Of a stretch of 64,000 bases of DNA, positions 35,601 to 46,076 are shown one piece after another; position 1 is the stretch's first letter, and each line of letters opens with the position of its first letter. The stretch is taken from contig FWWN02000650.1 of NCBI GenBank assembly GCA_900175165.2, positions 124,001 through 188,000 on the forward strand. The letters run 5' to 3'. The notes under the pieces were generated by a model. It saw only the letters and a program-made list of their open reading frames with translations. It ran no database searches and had not been told where the DNA came from. The translations under genes and the position numbers were made by a program. This stretch comes from Rhizomucor pusillus. Its lineage: Eukaryota > Mucoromycota > Mucoromycetes > Mucorales > Lichtheimiaceae.

Positions 35601-35737
35601 TTTATTTTTACATTGAAGTTGTAGATACATGGAATCCAGGAACTTTAAGAAAACAAGAAAACGAACAGGTAAAAAGCACTACCAGCCATTATACATAAAA
35701 AACAGAAGACAACAAATGGACGTGCTTGATGAGTCGT

Positions 35738-36319
35738 TTACAGTAGGATATCATTGTAGTAGGGAGGGGGCGGAGGAGGATAATAGATAAAGTAAGTTGA
35801 GTATTGTTTCAAAGACTGATCAGCGCCATTGGTGCAGGTATCACATGGAATTGGATCTGATCCACTCTGGTCTGACGGCACGCTGTGATCGAGCTGATAT
35901 GAGGCAAGTTGGTCATCGGAGGGATCCGCAAGTGAACTTTGCTGAGAGGAGACCGAAGAATCGGTCAGGGAAGTTTGAACATCTAAAGGCGGTTGTCCAG
36001 TTGATGTGTATTGGGGAGTGCTGCTAATGCGTGTCGCGTTGTAGTATCTCTTGGTTTTCAGCTCGGCCTGCAGTTGCTTCTGCTGGATTCTTAGATGCTT
36101 GAGGGCCTCTTTGTAGTACTCTTCGCTTTTGATCTTTTGCTGGACCCATTCGAGAGCCTTTTCAATGATCTGATGCTTTGGAGGTCGACGGTAGTAGTTT
36201 CTGAAGGTCGGCAGAGCTGAAGCAAGCTCCTTGTACTTTGTATTGAGCTTGTTGCGTCTTACGCGCTCTCTGGCATTGTGAGAGCATTTTTGCTGTTTTT
36301 CACGCGTTTGATCTGTCAT
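35738..36319 (-). CDS. bHLH transcription factor
   Basis: Single-exon 193-residue nuclear protein. The basic helix-loop-helix spans about residues 11-70: basic region CSHNARERVRRNKLN, helix 1 KYKELASALP, a Pro/Arg-rich loop (RRPPKHQ), helix 2 IIEKALEWVQQKI, then a leucine-rich coiled coil (ALKHLRIQQKQLQAEL). The His/Glu/Arg pattern of the basic region fits E-box binding. The remainder is Ser/Asp-rich and ends in a run of Tyr and Pro. The frame is open to an ATG at 36406, but that extension contains a TATA box, so the ATG at 36319 (MTDQTREKQQ) is preferred. Targets unknown. Confidence 0.8.
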   Translation of the reverse strand: MTDQTREKQQKCSHNARERVRRNKLNTKYKELASALPTFRNYYRRPPKHQIIEKALEWVQQKIKSEEYYKEALKHLRIQQKQLQAELKTKRYYNATRISSTPQYTSTGQPPLDVQTSLTDSSVSSQQSSLADPSDDQLASYQLDHSVPSDQSGSDPIPCDTCTNGADQSLKQYSTYFIYYPPPPPPYYNDILL

Positions 36320-36386
36320 GACTAAGTCGAAAAGCAATAGTGAACAAAAAGTTTTGATACCAAAAGTCGCAGAAGATTCAGGTGTG

Positions 36387-36396
36387 TATTTATATA
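36387..36396 (-). promoter_or_regulatory. TATA box of the bHLH gene
   Basis: Minus-strand TATATAAATA about 70 bases before the chosen ATG. Its position inside the upstream open extension argues against the longer start. Confidence 0.5.
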
Positions 36397-38185
36397 TTCG
36401 ATTCATTTACAGTTCGTTATCGTGGGACTAGAAGTAACCTAAAGACAAATATTTGCATGATGCTCGTTGCCCCGTATACATGCGCAGACAGACATATCTG
36501 AGCAACATGTCCAATCCGATCCAAGTGCCGCCAAAATTCGTTTATTTAGAAGCTGTTCTAAAAACACAAGCTTACATCAACCATCCGTTCGCACCGCCCG
36601 CATGAGAACTAGTGAGTCTTGGATGGGTTTTTATTGGGGGGGGGTAGTGCCGAACATTCGGGATGGCATGGAAAGCGACAAAACGGACATGCAAGTGATC
36701 GACTCCGTGGACCGAATAATATTGGCCTTGTTTCAATTGACAATGCATTGGCCTTTCTTTCCTACCGAAACTTGGCTTGCATTCTTTCGAGATTGGTTTA
36801 TTGGATTTTCCTCGCGAACAATTAGCGGGTAAAGCACTAAATGTCGATCTCTTTCGTCTCTCCTCTCTCTCCCGTGATCTTAGGTAACCTGGTACCACTC
36901 TCCTCTCATTCTTTCTGTGTATTTTTCCTTATCAGGCATCTGATGGCAACAGATCACCGGGCTGGTTTTGGGGTTGTCTTTGAGCGCGAAAATCCTCCAA
37001 CCCCCGCCTTACGAAATGTGTTACAATCCAGTTGACGGCGAACAAAAAAAGTCGCATGGTTTCTGCATGGATTCCCGACGATGAGCACAATAGTCGCACA
37101 CTGCAGCATGTGGCACTACGCTATACAACATTTTCTCGAAACGACAATGCCAAAACTGCTTTCAATGATGCTTAAAGCAACCATCTGTTTGGGAGCAGAT
37201 ATTTACTATCCAATTTACTTTTTGCCTTTTCTTGGCCACGGCAGCAAATGAGCATGTAAACCAAATTCTGGCAACAGCAGCAAAGTTACACGCGTGATAC
37301 TGCTATTGTTACTAGAGACCGTGCGCTCCAAAAACCAAAACCAAAAAAAGGCGGGCTTTTGTTGCACGGTCCATACTCTTCGTTATCAAGATCACAATCT
37401 CAGAACACAGGCCAGCTTATACTTGCATGATACAAGCGTTACCACCTCACTGATTTACCATCAAGCATGTCTGACAATATCGCGATTACACCAAGAAAAG
37501 AAAAAGAGCCCTTATTCCCTGACTTATAAAATGTGGCTATAGCCGAATTAGCGAATTTCACGACGACCAGACATGTGCCACAGAAAACTGTTCGGTCAAA
37601 CACATGAATTTGGCAACAACAACGCAGGCAACGGCCCCTTATTAGTTGTCTTACTTACACCCTTGAGGTCGAGTGCGTGAGAGCCACGTACTTTTAACTG
37701 CATGAGGGTCATCTTTTCCCTTTGCTAGAGAACCCTAAAATGGAAACAAGGCATCGAGCTGCTACAATAGGAGAATACCAGCAGGCTCTGTCTTTCAACT
37801 CTCCATTTCTTCTATTAATATACCCTCAAAGGTTGAGATTCACAGCAAGCATTCGTGGCAGGCTTCGCGCAGGGCAAAACGTAAACTACTAAAATATTTC
37901 GTCAAAGTACAATCGAGGATGCTTATCGAACTTGTCTTCCAAACATCCATTGTCGGCAACTTTTACCACTCGTGGATATGTCCACAATTTGCATTATTCG
38001 ACAAAATGTATGTTTTTACATATTCATCTAGTCACATATATGTACGAACAATAAATACTTGGAAATGCAATGATCATATACTCGTTGTCACTTGACGACA
38101 GTGCAGGCGTTAGCAGCAGCACTGATAATTTTAACTCTACACACGACGCTTAACATATTCTGCGATCTCTCCATTCTTTCCCATT
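36397..38185. other. Divergent intergenic region, no gene seen
   Basis: About 1.8 kb between the divergent bHLH and GEN1-type genes. Contains CT-rich and A-rich runs and an open frame at 36467-36832 without coding character. No RNA gene recognised. Confidence 0.5.
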
Positions 38186-39888
38186 ATGGGCATTAAAGAT
38201 CTTTGGGAACTTATTGCACCTGCTGAAAGACGATACAGTCTGGAGGAACTTTGCGGTGATCGGTGGTTACGAAGTGATGCCAAGGCATTGAGATTAGCGA
38301 TAGACACGAGTATCTGGACGTTCCAGGCACAATCTAGCCAAGGTGGAAGGCAAGTATGGATCGCGATGTTGGTGAAGCAAAACTTTGAAATGGAGAGAGA
38401 GAATGCAGCAGCCAAACTAACAGTTGTGGGGACATTCTATTGTTTAGCCGCCCAGACCTGCGACTGATCTTCTTCCGTTTTGCCCGAATATATGAATTGG
38501 GCATAAGACCAGTGTTCGTGTTCGATGGTCCCTGCAGGCATCCACTCAAGCGTGACAAGCTCGTAGATACTCGTATCCATGATACAGAATTCCGGCGTGC
38601 ACTGCTTCAATTGATCGATATGTTCAAATTTCAAGCATGGATGGGAAACGGAGAAGCAGAGGCCGAGTGCGCGGCACTAGAGCGTCTTGGTGTTGTAGAT
38701 GCCATCCTCACTGGCGACGTTGATGTCTTCCTTTTTGGCGGCAGACGCGTTATTAGAGGATGGCCACGAAAAAAACACGACAAGGTTCCTTGCTACGATT
38801 CTTTGTGGATTCAGCAGAATATCGGGCTAACTCGAGCGGATCTCATATTGATTGCTTTGTTGCGAGGCGGTGACTATGACACTAAAGGAACAGCCGGCGT
38901 CGGCATCGTAGTTGCAGAAGCTTTAGCAAGATGTCAGCATCATCGCAAGCTTTTTGAGATGATATCAAACGATCAAGAAATCGACAAGCGTACGCTGGAC
39001 GACTTTAGAGACAATATCAATTACGAAATATCTAGCGGATGTCAAGGAAGAATACGACGGAACTGCCTTGTCCAAGTCTCCGACGAGTTTCCAGACATGC
39101 AAATTCTACGCGAGTATATCCGCCCGAAATCGAATATTGCGAAAAAAGAGTATCTAAGCGATTGCAGAGAGTTGACAAGATTCTTGGACTGTGGAAAGGA
39201 TCGCGACGTTGATCTGGAAAATTTAGCATTGTTTTGTCGCGAGGCTTTTCAATGGAACGATGACACGATACTGCAAAAATTCCGGAATCTTTTGTTTAGC
39301 GGTTTTGCCAGGAACAGGCTGTGCCGGAAAACAGCAGAGCCTGATACATCGAGCATATCACAACTACAGCAGCGACGTCGCTCAAAAGTAAAGGATAGTA
39401 GCGCGCAAACGACGGTCAACAATTTCTTCAGCGTAACCAAAAGTTCAACAACACCGCATCGACAGACAGCCAACATTTATCGAATATTGCAAAGCAAAAC
39501 ATTCGGCAGTAGCATCAAGTTCTATTTGGTAGAATATGACCAGTCTTTGTTGGACACCTTCATCGATACAATCAAACAGGCGCTGACGCAAACAACACCC
39601 ATATTTTCATCCATTTTCGAGCATTGCCTCAAGAAACCAGCGGGCGAGGAACAAGTAGCGTATGAAGAAGAGGAAGATGATGATGGAGATACCAAAGATA
39701 CTGGACTAGATCGCGTGCGACGACGCTGGGTAGCAGCAAAGATTGTCGAAGCGTCGTACCCAATGGTGGCCAAAACATATGAAGAAGCAAAAAGGTCAAG
39801 ACTGACCAAGAAACACAAAAAGAATACCGTCGGAAAAACGAGACAAATGTCAATGCTAGATTTCTTCCAAACGCAATCTTCACAGTAG
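38186..39888 (+). CDS. GEN1/Yen1-type XPG-family nuclease
   Basis: Structure-specific 5' flap/Holliday-junction nuclease. Exons 38186..38349 and 38448..39888 give 534 residues. N-terminal XPG domain: MGIKDLWELI, LRLAIDTSIW with Asp40, PVFVFDG with Asp81. Internal XPG domain: GEAEAECAALE (Glu126, Glu128) and TGDVDVFLFGG (Asp145, Asp147); then LLRGGDYD in the helix-two-turn-helix. The missing long spacer and GEN1-like GEAEAECA favour GEN1/Yen1 over XPG or EXO1. Two perfect PCNA-binding (PIP) motifs follow: QTTVNNFF at 375-382 and QMSMLDFF at 521-528. The 98-nt intron needs a GC donor (38350, AG|GCAAGT) for the phase-2 join giving QGGSRPDLR. Confidence 0.88.
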
Positions 39889-40032
39889 CGAACGATTTTA
39901 GAATTATTGTTACCTAATACTAATACCAACCACGATGCGTAATGAGATGACCAATCAACACTGTTGCAATTGCATATATGATCGAATAGGATAACGCTCG
40001 AATTAAGACTTTTTATTATTACTATTAGGTTT

Positions 40033-41658
40033 TTACTGCTCAGGTTCTTCATCCATGGGAACTTCCTCCTCTTCCATGTACTCTTCTTCGTAGTCTTCGT
40101 CGATGGTTGCTTCCTGGTATTGTTGATACTCGGACACGAGATCGTTCATGTTGGATTCGGCTTCGGTGAATTCCATTTCATCCATGCCTTCACCGGTGTA
40201 CCAGTGCAAGAAAGCCTTGCGACGGAACATGGCGGTGAATTGCTCGTTGACACGCTTGAACAAATCCTGGATAGCAGTGCTGTTACCAATGAAAGTACCA
40301 GACATCTTGAGACCGACAGGAGGAATGTCGCAGAGCGAGGACTTGACGCTGTTGGGAATCCATTCGACAAAGTAAGAAGAGTTCTTTTGCTGGACAGCAA
40401 GCATCTGGTTCTCAACTTCCTTGGTGGACAGGCGACCGCGGAAGATGGTGGCGACAGTCAAGTAGCGACCGTGGCGAGGATCAGAAGCAGCCATCATGTT
40501 GCGGGCGTCAAACATCTGTGCAGTCAGCTCAGGAACGCTGAGGTTGCGGTATTGTTGAGAGTTGAAGGCAGTCAAGGGTGCGACGCCGACCATGAAGAAG
40601 TGAAGACGAGGGAATGGAACTGTGTGAAAAAAAAAAACAGAGTTAATGCAAGTCTGGTAAGATTTTCTTGGTCTCAACAATATTTACCCATGTTGACACA
40701 CAGCTTACGAAGGTCAGAGTTAAGCTGACCAGGGAAACGAAGCGAGGTGGAGACACCAGACATGACGGCAGAGACGAGTTGGTTCAAGTCGCCGTAACCA
40801 GGGTTAGCAAGCTTGAGCGTACGGAAGCAAATGTCGTACAAGGCTTCGTTGTCAATGCAGAAGGTAGCATCACAATTTTCAACAAGCTGGTGAACAGACA
40901 AGACAGCATTGTAGGGTTCGACAACAGTGTCAGACACCTTTGGTGAGGGGACAACACTGTATGTGCTCAAGATACGGTCAGGATATTCTTCACGGATCTT
41001 GGAGAGCAAAAGCGAACCAAGACCAGAGCCGGTACCACCACCCAAGGAATGTGCGAGCTGGAAACCTTGAAGACAGTCGGTAGATTCGGCTTCCTTGCGA
41101 ACGACGTCCATAATGGATTCGACCAACTCGGCACCCTCGGTGTAGTAGCCCTTGGCCCAGGAGTTGCCGGCACCGCTTTGGGCATGGATGAAGTTGTCTG
41201 GACGGAAAATTTTGCCGTATGCACTGCTACGGATCGAGTCCATGGTGGCAGGTTCCAAATCCACGAGTACAGCTCTGGTGAAACATTAGGTTAATGTTTC
41301 AGATCCATACACGCATGCATATTCTGTGGTTTTGTACCTAGGCACGTATTTGCCTTGGCTGCCCTCGTTGTAGAAAACGTTGATTCTTTCGAGTTGCAGA
41401 TCGTTGTCACCGCAGTAGTTTCCGTTGGGGTCAAGACCATGTTCAGCGCTGATGGTCTCCCAGAACTTTTGACCAATCTATAAAACAAAAAGAAAGCGTG
41501 TTGATTTGTGTTTCCACGCAAATTCAACGTGGATTCTGCCATTCCACGGCGTACCTGATTACCACACTGGCCTACGGTGCAAGTCAGTCAGGGCAGAAAA
41601 AAAGGCTATTCACTGACGGCATTTACGTACCAGCTTGGACGTGGATAATCTCTCTCAT
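40033..41658 (-). CDS. TUB2: Beta-tubulin
   Basis: Microtubule subunit, 452 residues. Exons 41658..41631, 41571..41555, 41477..41338, 41274..40688, 40619..40033; exon 2 is only 17 nt and codes for GQCGNQ with its split first codon. The autoregulatory MREI start, the GTP-binding [10 protein letters not shown] loop (140-149) and an acidic C-terminal tail (EEEYMEEEE) are present. The benzimidazole-binding site is unusual: residue 167 is Tyr (codon at 40961..40959) and residue 198 is Ala (codon at 40868..40866) where most fungi have Phe and Glu. His6, Phe200 and Leu240 are unchanged. Mucorales often have more than one beta-tubulin gene; only one is here. Confidence 0.98.
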
Positions 41659-42071
41659 GATGTATGCAAAGTAGTGATGACTAGACGAAGCTAAGGATAA
41701 AGAAATGAAGTAGCAGAAACGAGATGAGCTTACGTTTACAAAGGAACGAAAACGACGAGGGAAGAAGGGGGCAGAAGAAGGGGATAAGGGACGCCGCACA
41801 AAAAGTTCCCAACTTTTTTTTACCACCCACAACGGTGCCACAAGTCGCCGAACGCGCAAAAGCACGCGTTTGTACAAAAACGGTAGCCTGACAGTCTGTG
41901 CTTTCCTAACACGCAAACCTAACAGCCTTTCCTTTCCATATCACGGCATACATACTGATGATATGATTCTCAACAACAATAAAGCGGCTACATATTCGTC
42001 GACAAGTTATTGAAGGACCATTATTGACTGTTTTTATTTTAGAGGAACAAGGCGAAAAAAAATTAAATCCT
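41659..42071. other. Beta-tubulin promoter region
   Basis: Purine-rich on the plus strand (CT-rich towards beta-tubulin), then AT-rich 3' flank of the ribosomal protein gene. No gene seen. Confidence 0.5.
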
Positions 42072-42978
42072 TTATTCCTCGTCTTCAACGAGGGTCATGG
42101 CAATACGGTCCAAATCTCTTTGACCGTCCTGGGTGATACGGCGGCCACTGCAGAAATTGAAAATGTCAGAAGAGATCAGAATCACCCACATGGCGTGACA
42201 AATATAGACGAAAAAATCACTTACCCCTTCTTGTCCTTCTCCAAGACACCAATCTTTTCCAAGGATTGGAGGACCTTACGGTTCACAGAGGCGGAGCCAT
42301 CGACGTGGTGGGAGGGGCGAGTACCACGGTTAACGCGACCACCGTGGACCTTGCACAAGGCACCGACACCAACGCTCTTGCGGATGTAGATGTGGCGAGC
42401 GACGGAAGCTTTGTTTCGTTTCGCACACGTTAGATAGTCGAACAATTTGCAGTACAAATTTACAGGAACATACCAGCACGAATGAAGTACCAGTCGGGAT
42501 CGTAAGGAGCCAATTCCTTGTAGGTACCGGTCTTGACAATGTCGACCCACTTGGGAACTTCGAGCTTGCCAGTGCGCTTAAGGTAGGCAGCGTAGGCCTT
42601 GATGAATTCTATGCGGGTAGTCAGTTTAGAGCCATGCTTCCATCTAAGCCACCCCTAGTTGCACGATCGTCCGGCCATGCAACAACGACACCACAGGAAA
42701 GGAAGAGAAAGTCGGTCGTCACGTTGAGCGCGTAGATGTATACCGGCTGACAAAGGAAAAGAAAAGAGAGTGGGAAGGGAAGGAAAGGTTTGTCTGAGTG
42801 TTCGGTCGCCATGCCGAAATCCGGTTTCGAGATTTCACAATGCAAAAGTTGAATGTGTTCTTCCTCTTCCTTCTCGTGGCAACACGTCGTTTCAACCCTG
42901 CAACACTTTATCCCACACGAAAAATGGAAACTATTGCATACCGTGAGCGTTGACGTCCTTAACAGTTATACCACCCAT
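42072..42978 (-). CDS. RPS19: 40S ribosomal protein S19 (eS19)
   Basis: Small-subunit ribosomal protein, 143 residues. Exons 42978..42942, 42608..42474, 42408..42225, 42147..42072. The first intron is long for this window (333 nt), as is usual for ribosomal protein genes. Family stretches: [52 protein letters not shown] and [20 protein letters not shown]-rich first-intron sequence may carry regulatory elements. Complete and typical. Confidence 0.98.
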
Positions 42979-43264
42979 GGTGATTGCGATGAGACAAGCG
43001 AGAAAAGAGGGAGAATTTTTAACAGCGGCTTGGAGCAAAATTTGAGAAATTTTTTTTTTGAATAAGCGATTGGCTCCTTCTCACTGCGCTTAGGCGCACC
43101 CTCTGATCTGTGAGCTTCTTCCGGTGAAACCCATATCTTATTACAATAAACTGTCTGGGATATGAGCTTCTGCTGCAAAACTATGATGATTGTCTCGTGC
43201 GTAAGCATTTTAATCTTTCTTTCCATTATTTATACATTTTCCCAACTTGTACGTGTAAGATCAT

Positions 43265-45540
43265 TTACTCTGGCTTTTGCGTGATCTCATATACGCGGAC
43301 TGCTGCGTCGTGACCAACGCTTACTACTCTAAGCGGGCTCGAGTGCAAGAAGCTGACACCATTGACAGCATCCACGTGAGCATTCTTGATAGCAAGTTTC
43401 TTGAAAGGCTTTTCGCGGTTCCAAACGTAGATGTTGGTATCGATACTGCCGCTCACGAGGAACACGCCACACTCTGACCACGCGAGCGATGTGATACGTC
43501 CAGTGTGGAAGACCCAGTTTTGGATAGTCGTCTTCTTGGTCTCCAGATCATACAAGAAGATTTTGCCAACGCTGTCACCGACAGCAATCAAGTTCAACGT
43601 GGGGTGAGGTGCAAGAGCAGAAATGTATCCAAGGTGTGGACCCAATTCGCCCGTTGGAGTTGGCTTGTCACTACTTATATCATAAATGTGCACTTTGTTA
43701 TCCTGCATTGTTCGTACAAGAAAAAGACGTGTGAATGTCTGAAAATATTATCACAGTTTTATCTGTTTTTCTAATGTTACCTGGCCGCCCACAAATGCTG
43801 TTTTGCCATCGGCGCTAACGGAGGCAACGGTTACCGTGTATCCAGGAGCATCAATTTGGCTCTTCTTGTTGCAACCTTGGTCGTAGATATGGACAGAGTC
43901 TGCCGTTGCTACGATGTTTGTATTACCACCAGTTGCGAGCGAAACCGGCAGCGCACCAATTGCCGCGGATGGACCGCTGCAAGGTTGCTAGGTTAGGTAT
44001 TGTCTATCTCCATCGTGATTATGGTCAGCTATACCTGATATTCTTGTCCGTGACTGAACCGCTTCGGAGCATATCATCCATATCTACAGAATACAATTGC
44101 TTGTCATCAACAGTCAAAGCGATCACTTGGTTGCTGCAGTTATCGCCACCAGCATCCTGTGCTTTCGTCTCATCTCCGTCTGCCATGGACCATGAGCACA
44201 CGCGACCGTAGGAGCCGGTGAATAAGGTATCTTCCTTGGTAACTGCCAAACTTGTGATAGGTCTGGCGTGGCCTTCGATGCTGCGTGATACTTTGCCGCT
44301 GTTCTTGTCCAAATAATTGATGTGACCTGAAAGCGAGGCAGACAAGAGCCAGTCACCTTGCCATAAGTTGCCAATCTGTTGGTTATCCGAAGTATCTCTC
44401 GACGTGTTGATATCGAATGTACTGCAGCAGCCAAAAATGACAGTTAGCCGGAAAATATTGGCATTATTTGCAGAAAATCCAAGATACGTACGTAACAACA
44501 GACTTGGTGTTGATATCCCATAACTTTGCAGTACAATCTGCAGAAGACGTCAAAATCTGAGTGCTGTCTGTGGACCATGCCAACGAGAAAATGCTTCCAG
44601 TATGTCCGCCTTCTGCAGAGAACTCGTCGATCTTATCTCCCGTTTTGCCGTCATACAGAAATATCTAATAAAACTTTAGATACCCAAGCTTGAAGTTAAG
44701 ACCTCTCGTAGGTATAAATCATACTTTAGCATCAGCGCCGACGCTCACAAAGTAGTCGCCGTTTGGCGAAAACTCAACTGCGTGTACGAAACGTGTGTGG
44801 TCTCGGATTGTCTTGTTATGCTTGAACGGAATGCCGTTGTAAAATGCAACAGTCATATCATCAGAAGCTGTGACGGCACGGAAAGGTCGCTGTTGCCGGA
44901 TGCTGACGCTGTTGATCACCTTGGAGTGGCCCATAATCTCGCCGACGGATGATAGAGTATCGAACGAGAAAGCGTGACCAAATCTTTCTTTGCCATCACC
45001 AACGGCAATGAGACGTTTGCTTTCCGAGTCCCAAGCAATATCGCGTACTTTGCCCGAGACAGGTCGAATCTCGTTCTTCAATATATGCTCCTCGTTTACA
45101 GTATCCCAGATACGGACGTTGCCGTGAGCATCTACAGCAACAAACTTGAATACATGGAATTTTACAGCACCTGTCTATGCATATATTACCTCCTGATGCA
45201 ATGTAGAAACCACTTGGGCTGTACCTAGCAACAGTCGTCTGCGCGGTGTGGCCGACATATTCCCAAGAAAGGGTTGGGTTCTAAGAAACGGTGCCGTGTT
45301 AGCTCCTCGCTACCTAACTTTAGTGCTGTGTATTCATATACGAGACCTCGATATCACGAACAAAGACGGACTTGCCATTCGTGTATACAAAGTTCTTGCC
45401 TTTGGGATCGCCGCCGAGCTTGATGGACTCACCGCGTGCAGTTTGTGGCAACGGTGCAAATGTATATTCTAACATTGACTTAACACTCCTGAGGATAGGA
45501 CCAGAGTTGTCGAAAACTCACTCTTCGTGTAAGCAGCCAT
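43265..45540 (-). CDS. AIP1: Actin-interacting protein 1 (WDR1)
   Basis: WD40 protein that, with cofilin, promotes actin-filament disassembly. Eight exons: 45540..45522, 45468..45347, 45280..45190, 45131..44725, 44664..44492, 44421..44035, 43976..43781, 43702..43265, giving 610 residues, the usual length for the two seven-bladed propellers. Diagnostic N-terminus RGESIKLGGDPKGKNFVYTN, and repeats such as GDAHGNVRIWDT, FSPNGDYFVSVGADAK, LTSSADCTAKLWDI and VSGSIDTNIYVWNR. Introns 53-77 nt GT-AG. Complete. Confidence 0.97.
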
Positions 45541-46076
45541 TGCAAGACTTAGCTGACCTGAGATGAGCTGAGCGGCGGGGCTGTGTCGCCTCTGTCTTTG
45601 GTGGTGCTGCTGCTTTACGTCCAGCAATATGCAGGATTGAGATCCAGCTTGCGCTTTCATTCTCGTCTCGACCAGCAATCAAAACAAGTGATGGATGGCA
45701 GGGATATGGAGCACAAGGTAATATCATTTGACCCCAGTGATAAAGGATAACCCGAAACCAACGCCTCACTCGCCATGAAGCGAATCAGTTCATCAAAGAC
45801 CGTCTACCAAGCCTCTTAAAGGCTTGGTGTTTATTCTCGTTCTATTGCTACCACGATCAGAGAAATCGAATGGATTTTTACTGGTGCAATGATAGACGGG
45901 CCTGCTTCCAGAGCGGACATATCAGGAACGGGACCTGCATGTGAGAGGGCATATCTGCACAGCTCACCATGTGCAAGTAGCTTCCGAACGAGCAGATAAC
46001 CTGAGCACCATCACGTACTCCTCTATCTTTTGCGTCTTTTTTTCTTTTGCAATCCTTTCGCTGCTTTTTCTTTTTC
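45541..46076. other. Divergent promoter region AIP1/AVT
   Basis: About 540 bases between divergent genes; CT-rich stretch right before the transporter ATG (46020-46075). No gene seen. Confidence 0.5.

Larger units (their letters stand above)
31288..35737. other. Gene-poor region 31.3-35.7 kb
   Basis: About 4.4 kb, AT-rich, without a confident gene. It contains an exon-like fragment (31429-31639, minus), a diverged repeat pair (32316 and 32566), an ATG frame at 31977 (MPGQMQYFRFAELSPTKPKK) that meets a good donor gtaagc at 32040 but has no good second exon, and a small hairpin-rich stretch at 33870-33930. It looks like ageing intergenic or decayed mobile DNA, but no transposase or reverse transcriptase motif is visible. 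Confidence 0.5.

Noticed and set aside
36467..36832. Plus-strand 121-codon open frame
   Set aside because: No coding character or promoter; lies in a divergent promoter region.
40120..40728. Plus-strand 202-codon open frame
   Set aside because: Antisense shadow of the beta-tubulin last exon caused by its codon bias.
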